Assembly (NCBI GenBank): GCA_022376465.1
Contig: JACDTU010000003.1
Location: 1,984,001-2,048,000, forward strand
Length of the DNA stretch: 64,000 nt
Direction of reading: 5' to 3'
Source: Cubamyces lactineus
Lineage: Eukaryota; Basidiomycota; Agaricomycetes; Polyporales; Polyporaceae
In this document: positions 23,884-35,007 of the stretch, one piece after another
Layout: every line of letters starts with the position of its first letter
Numbering within the stretch: the first letter of the stretch is position 1
Made by a program: the position numbers and the translations under genes
The notes under the pieces: model-generated
What the model was told of the DNA's origin: nothing
What the model saw: the letters and a program-made list of their open reading frames with translations, nothing else
The model's database searches: none

Positions 23884-24858
23884 CTACGATTTCTTCTGAC
23901 CGGCCGCGTCGTCGGGTTTCGCGACATCTTCACCTTTGCACTTAGGCTGCGACGATGCTGGGGCCTTGCTTTGTGCCTGCTGCTACAAATCGCTGTCAGC
24001 ACGTACGCTACCCACGTATGTGGCGACCTCCTTACCGCAGCCTCTGCAAAGTGCTGAAGCCTCTTGCCGAGGCTCCGCATCCTCTCTATCCCCCGACCAT
24101 CCTGTGGGCGTGGGGTCCATCCTTGGCGCATCTCCACCTCTTCAATGAACGCCGCGGTGTCTGCGAGAGACTTGCCTAGCTCTTTCAGCTCCGCCGCGAG
24201 CTGAGCCCTGCAGACATACACGGATGTCAGTTCGAGTCTGTGAGTCGTCGGTGTCGTTCCGTGCTGACCTCCTTTTACTCTCTTCATCCAGCAGGGTGTC
24301 CATCTTACGTCTCATATCTGCTTCCCACGTCCTCCTGCGCCCCTCCCGGTTATCCCCCACCCTCCCCGCGGCGACCAACGCATCATGCAGCTTGCCGCTC
24401 TCCCGCACGACCTCATCGACGACGTGCTTTCTAGCCTGCACGAGCTCGCCCTTGATCCCGCTCCTCACATCCGCGAGCTGCTTCCGGGTCTGCTCGAGCG
24501 CCGCGTCCGCGTGTTCGACGGCCTTCCGGTGGTGCTCGTCGGCATGCGCGCGGGCGGCCTTGAACTCCTTCGTGAGCAGCGTCTGCATGCTCGCGAGCTT
24601 CCTGTCCATCCGGACGGTATGCTGCCGCACGAAGACGTACGGCACGAACGCGAGCGGCGCGACGACGGCGGAGAACACGAGGATGGTGCGCACGGTGCTC
24701 CGCGTGTCGGTGTCCTGGCTTGTGTCGGAGCTGTTCATGAATGACAGAGGGCCCATTTCGGTCTGAGTACTAGTATGCTGCTGGTCGTGGTAGCCTGAAG
24801 AGTCCGCCTGCGGCATGGCTTGAGACGAAGTGCTCGAAGGTGCATGCGGAGCACTCAT
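23884..24858 (-). CDS. Single-pass membrane protein with long coiled coil, unknown function
   Basis: Exons 24269-24858, 24036-24207 and 23884-23982 give 286 residues; each junction keeps frame. After a Ser/Thr/Gln-rich N-terminus of about 55 residues comes one hydrophobic segment (TILVFSAVVAPLAFVPYVFV), then Arg-rich sequence and a heptad-like helical region (KLASMQTLLTKEFKAA, later AQLAAELKELGKSLADTAAF). The C-terminus is short, Lys/Asp-rich and ends QKKS. Topology suggests an anchored protein with most of its mass on one side, possibly mitochondrial or ER, but nothing in the sequence decides this. I do not recognise a family. Confidence 0.72.
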
Positions 24859-25282
24859 GGTGACCCGGAGACACCCAGGCTCGGGCTTCTTGACCCTGAT
24901 CGATATCGGCCTCCTGGCTTTGGAAGCATTCGCTTCCCTAGGTGCTATGTAATTCGCGCCAACGTCTGTGTTGTGGGCGCAACATTACACATCCAGAGTC
25001 CACGTGATAGATTTCGTAACTTATGTACACGGTAAACATAGGCGGAGCGTAGATGGTGGCGCGTACGTAGTGCGTAGTGCTAGCTAGTAATACACGTAGT
25101 CGTATCGGGGAGATTAGCACGGGAGTGGAGGGTATAACCAACAGGAAGAAATCTAGAGCGAACAAACAGGTCTGGAGGCAGGGATACAGTGTGCGATGCA
25201 ATGGACAGCGAGAAAGCGCAAAGATGGAGCAAACAAGAACACGGGCGTGATATGAGAGAGGAGGCGTGGGTGGTCGTGGTGG
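24859..25282. other. Spacer between membrane coiled-coil gene and WG-repeat gene
   Basis: This is the 5' flank of the leftward coiled-coil gene and the 3' flank of the leftward WG-repeat gene. I see no coding region or repeat. Confidence 0.55.
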
Positions 25283-27637
25283 TCATGAAGCAGCAGTGGC
25301 CGCTTTCTTCCCTCCGAAGAGCCTGCGGAGGAACGCGAAGCGCACTTTCTTCTTCTTCGGTGCCGCCGCTTCGGGCTTCACCGGTAGCCTGTCCCTGCCT
25401 TTTCAGTCCTGCTGTAGAAACGTGAATACAAAGAGCACTTACTCGTCGACATACACCGGGTAGTCTTTGAGCTCCGCCTTCACGGCGAGGATGTCGTCAT
25501 GGTGTGCATCGCGCACGGAGTCCGGTACGTTGAGCTTGCGCCGCCAGAGCGCCATGCTGTTCCCGGACGGAGACAGCAGGAACACAAATACGATCACCTG
25601 GAACGCGGGGTCGTACAGCGAGACCGATTCTTGCAGAGTAGCGTCGAGCGTCCTCTGGAGTTTGTCGAGTGTGATATAGTCGTAAGCAGGCTGCGGCGGA
25701 GCCCCCGGCGTCGGCGCAGGTACGCGATAGTCAGCGTTGAAGAAAAGCGCGCCCTTTTCTTGGGTTTCGAGGAATCGTTGCAGCTAAGTGCGAAGTCGAG
25801 ATGAGAGCTACATTCCCGCACACGATGAAGTGACTTACACCGATGGTTGCTAGCCCATTAGCCGTCGAAGCAATCCAACGGAGGAGTGTGCCGACGCGGG
25901 GGTCCTTGTCTGGATTGAAACCCCATCGGAACCGCTCCTTTGCGGGCCGATCCCTGTTGAAAAGAGCCCTTTCCGCCGGTCTAATGGCCGCACCGCGCGA
26001 GTCGATAAAACTCAGCTCCCCCATCCCGTTCCGAGGGGGCGCCAGTTCGAATACGGTGGTTGAAATCTGACCGGTCGCCATCTTCATCGTCCTCGACGCT
26101 ACCGGGGAGGGTGCCCAGAGCTGTTGCGGGTGGCTCTGGTGTTGGTGTGCATCTGTCATAGCATGGCCCTGCGAGCCGCTCGATGCGCGGTGTCGAGGAG
26201 AAGAGGAGTAGGAGATGTTCGGAGAGAAGCGCACGCGCCCGTTGCTTGCTTGACCAGTTCCCCAGTCATAGCCCTTGTTGCCACCCATACCATTCCCCCA
26301 GTCATCTTCCTCTTCCTCCTCTTCATCTTCGTATTCGTCCTCTTCAGGGATAGTGGAAGCACGTTCTCCCCAACCACCGCCGCTCATATATCCCCAACTG
26401 TCAGCGTGTTGTATTGGTTGTGGATGGCTCGGGCCGCGCTGGGGTTGGGATTCCTGTATGCTCCGCAAAATGCTCTGTTGCTCTGCGAGGAAGTGCGGAT
26501 CCTGCCACTGTTGACTGGGGTGAATGTACTGTTGAGGTCGCGCCTGCTGGGACCCGGAGGGTCTAGCGTTGTGGTGGTTCTGTTGTGCCTGCGCCTGCGA
26601 GAAGTAGTCCTTAGTGTACTGATTGTTCGGGGCTTGCAACAACGAATTTAGAATCTGGGAGCGCTGCTGATCTGAGAGAACTGGTCTAGCTCCACCTCCG
26701 GCAGCAGCGTTCGGGTTGGGATAGGAGTACGATGGTGTGGGGACTGGTTGAGTATTCACCGTAGGTAGTTTCTTCGCTTCGTTCGCCCAATTGGCCCAAG
26801 CAGGTTTTGCAGAACTCTGAGCAGGTGGTGGTGGTGGCTTCGGGGGAGGCGCGGGCGCACCCCAGGTGCCTGGTGCGCCCCATTCAGATGAAGTAGCAAG
26901 ACCCCAGGTCTGCGAAGCATGTTGCGCGCCATAGTGAGACGAGGCCATATGAGCAGCAGCCGAAGGATGGAAAGAAGTGTGAGCGGGCGCTTGTGCGGGT
27001 TGCGGAGCAGGATGAGCTGATGGCTGCGAGTGACTGTGCGCACCGCCCTTCTTCATCGCGCTTTTCTTCGTCCCGAATCCTCCTCCCGTCGCGCTGACGG
27101 GGGAATCAGCTGATCCCCATACCTCGTCTGCTGCTGCAGGAGACGCGTCCCAATTGCCGCCGGAAGCTGCCCCCCACTCGCCTGCAGGAGCAGCGTGCGC
27201 GACAACTCCAGGATCGCCCCAAGCATCATCGACGGGCGCACCAGCACCATTGCCTCCCCAGTCGCCAGCACCATCCTGGCTTCCTACGTGTCCGGGTGCA
27301 CCCCATTCATCTGTGGGGAACGGAATGTAATTGCGAGAGGAACGATGGTTCGTGTTACGTCGCATGAGATTGATGAAGATTGTGGACGGGGGACATGGAG
27401 AGATAGAGAAAAGGAAGGTGAAGTGGATATTGAGTGCTCATGGTCGAGTCATGATCCTAAAGCAAAGTACGAACCATATCCACCTCCTTCCTCGGCGGCA
27501 GGACTGTTCGCTCTTACGTCGTGGCTCGGTGATTTCACACGAACGGCAGGTTCAACATGAGATTGCTCTGGCTGTGCGCTGGCAGGCTGATCGGGTGCGG
27601 CAGCCTTCGCTTTCTGCGGCTTCTTGGGCTTTGCCAT
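25283..27637 (-). CDS. WG-repeat protein with C-terminal CcmS-related-like domain
   Basis: Exons 27475-27637, 25839-27310, 25443-25783 and 25283-25388 join in frame to about 693 residues. The N-terminal half is disordered and Pro/Gln/Ser/Ala-rich and carries about thirteen Trp-Gly or Gly-Trp units (DEWGAPG, DWGGNG, AWGDPG, EWGAPG, TWGAPA, SWGYMS, DDWGNG, DWGTGQ). An acidic run (EDEYEDEEEEEEDD) precedes the last of them. The C-terminal third is globular (VFELAPPRNGMGELSFIDSR, RWIASTANGL, QRFLETQEKGALFF, VFLLSPSGNSMALWRRKL) and ends in a basic tail (KKKKVRFAFLRRLFGGKK). It resembles agaricomycete proteins annotated as CcmS-related, from memory. Function unknown. The tail could bind membrane or nucleic acid. 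Confidence 0.8.
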
Positions 27638-28128
27638 GTAGCAAGAGCAGGGGCGTCAGCAGCCTCGCGGAGAGGGCGTGCAGAGCAAGAGCAGCGCGTA
27701 GGGTGCCGAGATTGATATGAGGGTTTTGTATCACTCGAACACGCGCCGATTGACTTTGTGGTCTCTTCGCCAAGGTCACGGTGGTAGGGTCCGAGCTGGC
27801 ATGAGTCAAAGCGAAAGTTACAGCGCCAGGGAGGAGAGGGAGAAGCAGCAGAGGGTCACCGGGTGCACGAGTTCGGTGTACGGACTTCTCTGTAGTAGCC
27901 GTGGGAACAACTTCTCTAGCGCGTACACCGACGTCAAGCCACTTCCCCGCACAGTCCTCTTCAGTCCTCTCTCTGTAACCACCATCCTCGACGACGCCCA
28001 CCGCAGCCTGGTCCCCTCGAACTTAGTCCTAGTCTAGGGTACTGGCGGACCTGCAATTCCTGTGTGCTCTCTTGCAAACTGTGACGAGCCGGGGCATGTG
28101 GCTGGGGTGACCGACGGCGCATACCATC
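27638..28128. other. Divergent spacer WG-repeat gene / STB6-like gene
   Basis: This shared upstream region of two divergent genes is 491 nt. I see no gene or clear core-promoter element. Confidence 0.55.
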
Positions 28129-31100
28129 ATGGCATCCGAATCCAGTCCCCCCAAGCGCAAGTCCACTCCTGGCTACCTGACGATCCCAAGCTCTCCGACC
28201 ATGCGCTCAAAGTCACCAACTATGCCAGCGCTGACACCTTCGTCCAGTCCGCCGTCTCCTAGACCGCGCCCTGCTGCTTCTCGCGCCCAGACAGCGGTCT
28301 CGGCACAATCGCTCACGATACCCTCAACGCCGTTCTATACCCCCCATGTGTCCTCTGTCAACATCGGAAGCTCCAGGCGCTTGCTCCTACCAACTGTACG
28401 ACCTGCCAGACCACATGGTATTTCTTCGCGTAACTCGAGCAAGACACCGTCTAAGCCCATGCGATCGAGGGCGGGCTCTCTGTCCGTAAACGTTTCTCCC
28501 GAGCCGCCCGAGCGCGTGCCAACTGGTGCTGCAGATTGGTTGCCAGGTGGAGAAAAGTTCGAGATTGTGGAAGAGCAGCTTGAACTGGAGGGATTCCAGA
28601 TATATGCTGTAGAGAAGTGGTACGCTCGAGGGTTCTGTGCATAGTACCAGTCCCGCGGTAATCATACTTTGCACACAAGGGTCGTTGCGCGCAAACGTCC
28701 AGTACTGGTGTTAACAGTATACACTGGTGATCCTAACCACAAGGTAGCGCGAGCCATGCATATTCTACAGACACGCGCGGTAACATTGGACAGATTACAG
28801 TGACAGCTCTCAGCACGCAGTCTTCACTGTCCTCAAACGATGCTCAAACCGCGTGGGAGGACGCAATCCGTGTGCTTCGCGGGGATGGTGCACGTCCTAA
28901 AGAGGTATGCTCGAACTTCTGACATCTACTGAGGGGTACTTATGCGGTGCACCGGCAAAGACAGACAAGGGTATACTCATGGTGACTTCGCTGGCTAACT
29001 TCCGCTCGGACTACACAATTGTCCATGTACCGTCAGGGAACTTCCTCGATGTGCGCGAGCAACTTTATACCAATGTCAACCTCCTGCGAATGGGTTGCGG
29101 TGGACGTAGTGCCCTGACACTTGAGGAGCCAAGGTATGGACTAATCCAAAAGCTCCGGATGTCATTGCTCACAGCACCATATCTCAGTGATGCCACCAAG
29201 GACCGTTTTATAGCGATGTATCATGTCACCGACAAAGCTCCTGCTCGTTCTGGTGCTCTTTTCAATGCAACAGTGCTCGAGCTCGTGAAGCTCATTCAAG
29301 CAGCGCTTGCGATATTCGGCATGTTCGACTTAAAGCCTGAGGAGAGGAATGGCCTTCTATGTGATGTCACCTGCGAAGGTATTCAGAAGTGGGTCGCGGA
29401 GATCGGCGAGCCTTACCTGAAGATTGAGGTACGGCCCACTGTCGTGTCTGAGCATCATATATGACCCTCATCGCTTACTTGTCTAGCCCACTGAGAAAGT
29501 CGCCGATCCCATAGTCATTGCTGCACTCCTGAGTTTGATTCTGAGCATGCGTAGCAAATTGCATGCTCTAGGATTGGTATGTACACAAAGTGAAAGCGCT
29601 TCCTACTATCTATTCATAAATTCTACAGGTCGTGCCGAAAGATCCCTTCCTGGATCCCTCGGCGTTTGTAAGGGTTCTTGCAACGTTCCTGTCTTCCAGA
29701 TCCCATCCGCATGGTCACTCACCTCACTCGCATGGTCATAACCACAATTCCCACATGCCATCATCCACACCACAGAGTCCGACAATGAACACAACGCCGG
29801 CTACAACCGCGTCGCCAGTGGCCTCACCTCCAGGCTCCAGTCCCGTGTACTTGACACAAGCACTGATCGAGTCCATCGAATCGCAGTACGAGAAAGTGCG
29901 CCAAAGCGAGTCGTACAAGGTTCACCGCGTGCTGAAGAACAAGCTCGACGACCTGGCCACCGACCTTCGAACGCACGCATCTGATAGCACTGGGACTGCT
30001 GCGAGCACGCTCAGCGTGACCTCCGATCTGTCAGCGTTCGTGCGGTGTATCGTAAGTACCAAAGACGCTCCGCAGAGCTTACGGTACCTGTGGACGGGCC
30101 GTCCAGGGCACGCGGAGAAGAAACGGCGCGAGAAGGAGGCAGTGTGGAGCGATGGCGAGCGTGACCGAGAAGAACGAGAAAAGGAACGCGAGGCCGAAAG
30201 GGAAGGGCAAGGGAAGGACGTCAGGGACAAGGACGACAAGGACAGAGAAAGGGAGAAGGAGCCTCGGTCGGGCGACGAAGGCGATTCCATCAAGCCTTGG
30301 TCCGGGAGGATGCAACGCAAGATAGAAAGCTGGGCCGCGTGAGTGCGCCACCATAACCTACTTCGCGGGGTACTCACGCTCGATGCCGCAGCCTGGGCAA
30401 AAACAAGAAGCTGAGTGTGGACTTTGGCACCCTTGGAAAGGCGTTCATGCCGGAGTCGCCGCGAGGACCGTCCGAGAAGTCCGGACAATCCTCGATGGTG
30501 CCGTCAGTCATCGTTTCCAGGTCAGTGATATAATTGGTTTTCTGCCCTCTGTTAATTTTGGTTATAACAACTCTGAATATAGGGAGCCCGGTGACGAGGA
30601 AGAAGTGTTGAGCAGCGGCCAGCAATCCCCCGTCTGTACGTCGCTTTCATATGAGGCTCACCTCAAGATATTCTTTCTCACGTTCTCTTGGGTAGCTGAT
30701 GCACCTAATCCTCTCATGCTGGGAGTGGGATCGCTCGCACACGCCGATCGCTCTTCCAGCGAACTGTCCGAGTACGATCGCAAGGTCACAGAGTTCAACC
30801 AGAAACGACCCGCAACGAGGCCGCAGTCCCGCATAACCAGCTGGTCAGACGCTCGCAGCGCCCGAGGCATGTTGCACGAGAACACGTCCAAGACGCACCG
30901 TATAGGCGCGAGTCCACTGAGGAGAGCCGATTCGGCTTCGTCACCCGGAGAGGACGAGGAGGCCTCAGTGGCCGACACGAGCGACATCGAGAAGTCCCAC
31001 CGCCGGCGCCTGCTCTCATCCGGCGCAGACAGACGGCGCAGCTTCGACGACGCGATCGACATGGCCGACATCCGCATCCTCCCCATCGAGCACATGCGCA

Positions 31101-31888
31101 TCGACGTCGAGCTCTGCGGGCAGCTCCTCGTCATGCGCCGGCGCGAAGCGCACCTCGCGAACGTCCTCGCGTGTCTCCAGGCGCTCGCGACGCAGCTCTC
31201 CGCGCAGAACGCGCAGCTACACGCCCAGCACGAAGGCGTGCGCGGGGCGCGTGCCGAGCTCGACGTACGCGCAGGCGAGCTGCAGCGCCTGGAGGCGCTC
31301 CGGACGGAGGCGGAGGCGCTCACGCAGGAGACGCACGCGCTCGCGTACGAGAGCGAGCAGTTCCTCGTCGAGGACCTGTGGCACATGGCCGCGCAGCCCC
31401 GGCAGAGGGTCCTCGCGCTGCGCGAGAAGGCATTTGGGACGGGGCGGCGGCTCCCGCAGGGCGTGAGGGGCGCGCATGGCCCGTTCAGCCGGGTGCAGTG
31501 GACGCTAGATGGGAAGGAGCGGTTGGTGGATCGGCTGGGGAGGACGGAGAGTGAGGCGGAGGAGGATGAGGAGCTGCCGCCCTTGCCCGGGATGGAGGTG
31601 GATTCGGACGAGGAGGTCGATGCGGTCGAGCACCAGACCCTCAAGCCGACGTGGCTGCTACGGTTCTTCAACTACTGGGGGAGCAAGTTGGGTCTTGGCC
31701 GTGGTGCCCCAGCTGCACCGTCAGAGGGACAAACGACGACCGAGGATGCCAAGGACCAGCCGCGGATTAGCCAGCAGAACGGCAGCAGCAGCGACGCACC
31801 ATCGCCCACGAGTGGGTCGAGCAGTGCTGTGGGATTGCCCGCAGAGGACGCACGCACGCATCTGCTGCAGCGTACAATGACGACCTGA
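28129..31888 (+). CDS. STB6-like protein (Sin3-binding protein family)
   Basis: Ten exons: 28129-28619, 28680-28743, 28794-28904, 28961-29133, 29188-29428, 29487-29576, 29629-30338, 30392-30520, 30583-30635 and 30696-31888. They splice in frame to about 1,080 residues. After a Ser/Pro-rich N-terminus comes the STB6-type N-terminal domain: ADWLPGGEKFEIVEEQLELE, GFQIYAVEKW, VLTVYTGDPNHK, TDKGILMVTSLANFRSDYTI and HVPSGNF. A His/Gly-rich linker, an Arg/Glu/Asp-rich charged stretch and a long C-terminal helical region with coiled-coil character (LANVLACLQALATQLSAQNA) follow. Yeast Stb2/Stb6 were found as Sin3-binding proteins; whether this protein binds Sin3 is inference. It is divergent from the WG-repeat gene. 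Confidence 0.85.
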
Positions 31889-32123
31889 TTTCGGTGACGG
31901 ATCTTCTGCTCGCGGTTTAGGGATTTAGTACTCAGTTGGTATACCGGGATCTACGCTATCGACGGACAAAGCTATGCGACGCAACATGTACATGTACGCA
32001 CTCATATAACCTACTCGATCTCCGTAGCTTTTGGTCCCCCCACCGTCACCACCGTCACACTGCGCTTCCCCAAGATGCTCTGCGCACAGACAGTTCATAG
32101 GGCTAGCTCAGAACCCGGGCAGC

Positions 32124-33586
32124 CTACCGCATCTTGACCTTGCCCTGAGTCTTGCGCATCATGCGTTTCTTCTCCCGCTCGAGGGCCTTCTTCTGCTCGG
32201 CCGCACTGAGCTTCGACAACCGTTCCTCCTGCGCTTTCTTCCTCGCCGCAGCCTTCTGCTCCTCCGCCTCCTCACGCTTCTCGCGCACGGCCTCCTCCCG
32301 GATCTCCCGGTCGACGTCCTCGCGCGTCTTGCGCAGCTTCGTCTTCGTCTCTGGGCGGAGAGCCGCGTACAGGCCGCCGCGCGCAGAGCCGGGCAAGTGC
32401 TTGCCCTCGCCTGCGATGATGTCCACGAGCTGGAAGGCGGCGGCGACGAGCGGGGCCGTTGCGCCCGCCTCAGAGGAGGGGGGCAACGCGAGCGTGAGAA
32501 TGAGTCGCTTGGAGCGCTCCGAGGGCGAGAGCGGATGCGAGGGACGCGCGCGAGGCTGGTCCGTAAGAGAAAGCGAGCGGAAGTAGGGCTGGATCGCGGG
32601 CGAGGAGAGAACCGAGGTGAGGGAGAATCCGCCATATGGCTTCAGTAGGTTCGTCGTGATGTCGGCGAACTCTGCAAAGGTATCGACGTTAGGAGTGCTG
32701 AGTGTGCAGCGGGATATACGCGAGTGGTCGTACCAGACATGACTGCGAGCGAAGCCGGGAGCGCCGGGCTGTCGGTCGTCTTCGTGAATGTCTGCGGAGG
32801 AGATCACGAACGACACTGAGCGATGCCATCTAGGCCTGCTGCCATGTTGCGCACGCACCAGATCCCAACGCGCGTCCCTGATCTTCTTCAGCTCGTCCTT
32901 GGCGACGACGGCCCAGACGCACTCGGGGACTGCGCCGTCCTTGCCCACGGGTTCGCGGAAAGTGAATTCAAGCTCGACCTCATCGTACGCCTTGTAGTCC
33001 AGCTCGATGAGACCGCGGACGATCTGGAAAAGGTACTGGAAGAGGTCGTGGCGAGGCCTGAGGGTGAACGTCGTGTGCAGGGAGGACAGGGCACGCCTCC
33101 CGGTAGAGTACACGAAAAAGTCGCTGTTGCCGTCTACGGGAAGAAGGGCGTTGGGTGAATCCACCCCATGGACCTAGGGACACATGTGCGTACCTTGACT
33201 GAGTCCTTCCGTATGAGTAGGCTTTGAGAACTGTGACTGGTAAAGCTGCTTGTGGGCCTCGAACCTACGCGCGTTGAGCACGAACGCGTCCACGTAGCAT
33301 GGTATCGGAACGTACCATTTCTGTGCCCGGCTCTCGTTCGCCTTCTTACCGAAGAAGTAGAAGGCCACATATAGCAGCGCAGCGGCGAGGAAGTACACCT
33401 CGTTCTTGAAGTCTATGCAGATTCCATCTCAATTAGGTTTGCCGAGGGTGTGGGGTAGGATCGCGAGGAAGGCGTACACGCTGGTCGGAAAGTGATGAAC
33501 TTCCACCTCAACTCAAAACCATCGTATTCGGCGGTGACATTGGGCATGGGCGGAGTAAGGAACTTTGCGACCGTTAGAAAAGCCAT
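32124..33586 (-). CDS. CCDC47 homologue (ER PAT complex / calumin)
   Basis: Exons 33478-33586, 33194-33412 and 32124-33133 encode 445 residues. Features in order: an N-terminal EYDGFELRWKFITFRPAY segment, one transmembrane helix (VYFLAAALLYVAFYFFG), a conserved cytosolic domain (KWYVPIPCYVDAFVLNARRF, FVYSTGRRALSSLHTTF, LIELDYKAYDEVELEF), and a highly basic coiled-coil tail (KREEAEEQKAAARKKAQEE ending KTQGKVKMR). CCDC47 sits at the ribosome-bound Sec61 translocon and, with Asterix, helps insert multi-pass membrane proteins (family knowledge). The basic tail fits ribosome contact. Length is close to the family norm. A 36-nt stretch near 32700 resembles an intron but is open and too short, so I left it in. 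Confidence 0.92.
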
Positions 33587-34052
33587 GGTGACCAGCAGGA
33601 GCTCGGGGACAAGCCAGCGACGTCGACGGTGGTGGCAAGCGGAGGACTCCTCTCTCGCTCGACTGCAGGCTTCGGGGAACGACTAACAGAGTCGATAACC
33701 ACGTGGCATGGATAATGATGTAGGGCGCTTCTCCCGCGGCAATGGGGTGCTGCCGAGACGGAGGTGGCCAACCAGAAGCAGCAAAACGCTGAGCAGCATG
33801 CAGTATCCGTCCACTCGCAGGCTCCAGGGCGGCACCTAGCAGCCAGTTGCTTTTCAACGTTTGTACCGAAGACCGCTCGATTATATCGAGCGCACGGTCG
33901 GTCGGCAGGCTGACGGTGACGTCGAGGCTCGCCCGGAGATTCGTGGGGCAAGGGTGGTCAGCCGCATTGGCACACTAGAAGACACACGTCTCCTACAAAA
34001 CGGACTGTGCTACTACATACACGAAAGAAGCACTTCCATTCCCCCAGACGAC
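33587..34052. other. Divergent spacer CCDC47 / small unknown gene
   Basis: This is 466 nt of shared upstream sequence. No gene or strong promoter element was recognised. Confidence 0.5.
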
Positions 34053-34567
34053 ATGCCCAACCACTCGGAATCGTCGCAGGTGTGTAGACAGCAAGGCACA
34101 GTGGCTAGTCGGCTCACCAATGCTCGGTTCAAACATCGTCCTAGGATTCAGCGTTGCAGTCATCGCCAAGCACCAGCTATAGTCAATTCGTGGTGGACGT
34201 CCTTGGGCGGATGACCCGCACGTCCGGCAGGATTGACCAGAGGGTGCTACGGCGGTGCATCGGCCTAGCGTCGTCTTATCTCGTAACGGACGTGACGATG
34301 AACACAGAGGACGGGATAGGGACGTGGCGGGCGGGATTCAACCGGCTGGTGGACGTCATGGTCGCGCTGCATGTGCGACAAGAGCTAGAGGTGGAGACGG
34401 TGAGCACGGCGAGCCAGGCATGCTCGGAGTGCTGGAGTGTGGCGGGGTCATGGCGGGAGATGGACGAGTGCCGGGAGGGGGTGAAGGCGATCGCGACGCG
34501 ACTGAAGGGGCTGCTGGATGCGAACGGGAAGACTTACAAGGGACATGCTATATATGCGCCTTACTGA
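34053..34567 (+). CDS. Small protein of unknown function
   Basis: Two exons (34053-34079 and 34160-34567) with an 80-nt intron give 144 residues. The first exon encodes only MPNHSESSQ. The protein is mostly helical-looking: SQFVVDVLGRMTRTSGRIDQ, LRRCIGLASSYLV, a Trp-containing FNRLVDVMVALHVR, and a C-terminal LKGLLDANGKTYKGHAIYAP. No signal peptide or membrane segment. I do not recognise the family. It is probably real because the frame is long for its position and a good GTGTGT donor and CAG acceptor join to an ATG. It is divergent from CCDC47. Confidence 0.6.
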
Positions 34568-35007
34568 GGGCAGCTCGGGGTTCTATTCGGTGCACTAACG
34601 GTGGCTAGAAGGTGTAGGATACGATTATAGGAAGGGTATAGGCTTATTGCATAACGTTGTCCGTTATCACTGCAGCAGAAGAGAGCGCAAGCACTGACAG
34701 CCATCGAGACGAGCGACGATCCGTGGACTCCATCGAGCAGGAGGCTCTCATCGGACGGTGCAGAGGCGATGCACGTGGCTAGCGGACGGTGACGTAGGCC
34801 GGAGTACGGAGTGCGGCCGAGTCCCGAGAGCGGCAGACTGCCGGACACAGGCTCGGGCTCATCGGCGCCCTCCGCCTCCTTAGGGCCTCCGTACTTAGTC
34901 CACTTACGACTGCCTGTGCCTTGGCCTAGTATTAGAGCCAGCGCCAGGTGCGTACTAGTCACCTTCTGTCCTCGTCGTCGTTCCCCCCTTGATCGTCGCC
35001 CAACACG
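34568..35007. other. Spacer upstream of the PX-domain gene
   Basis: This holds the 3' flank of the small gene and the promoter and leader of the PX gene, both rightward. I see no other gene. Confidence 0.55.
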
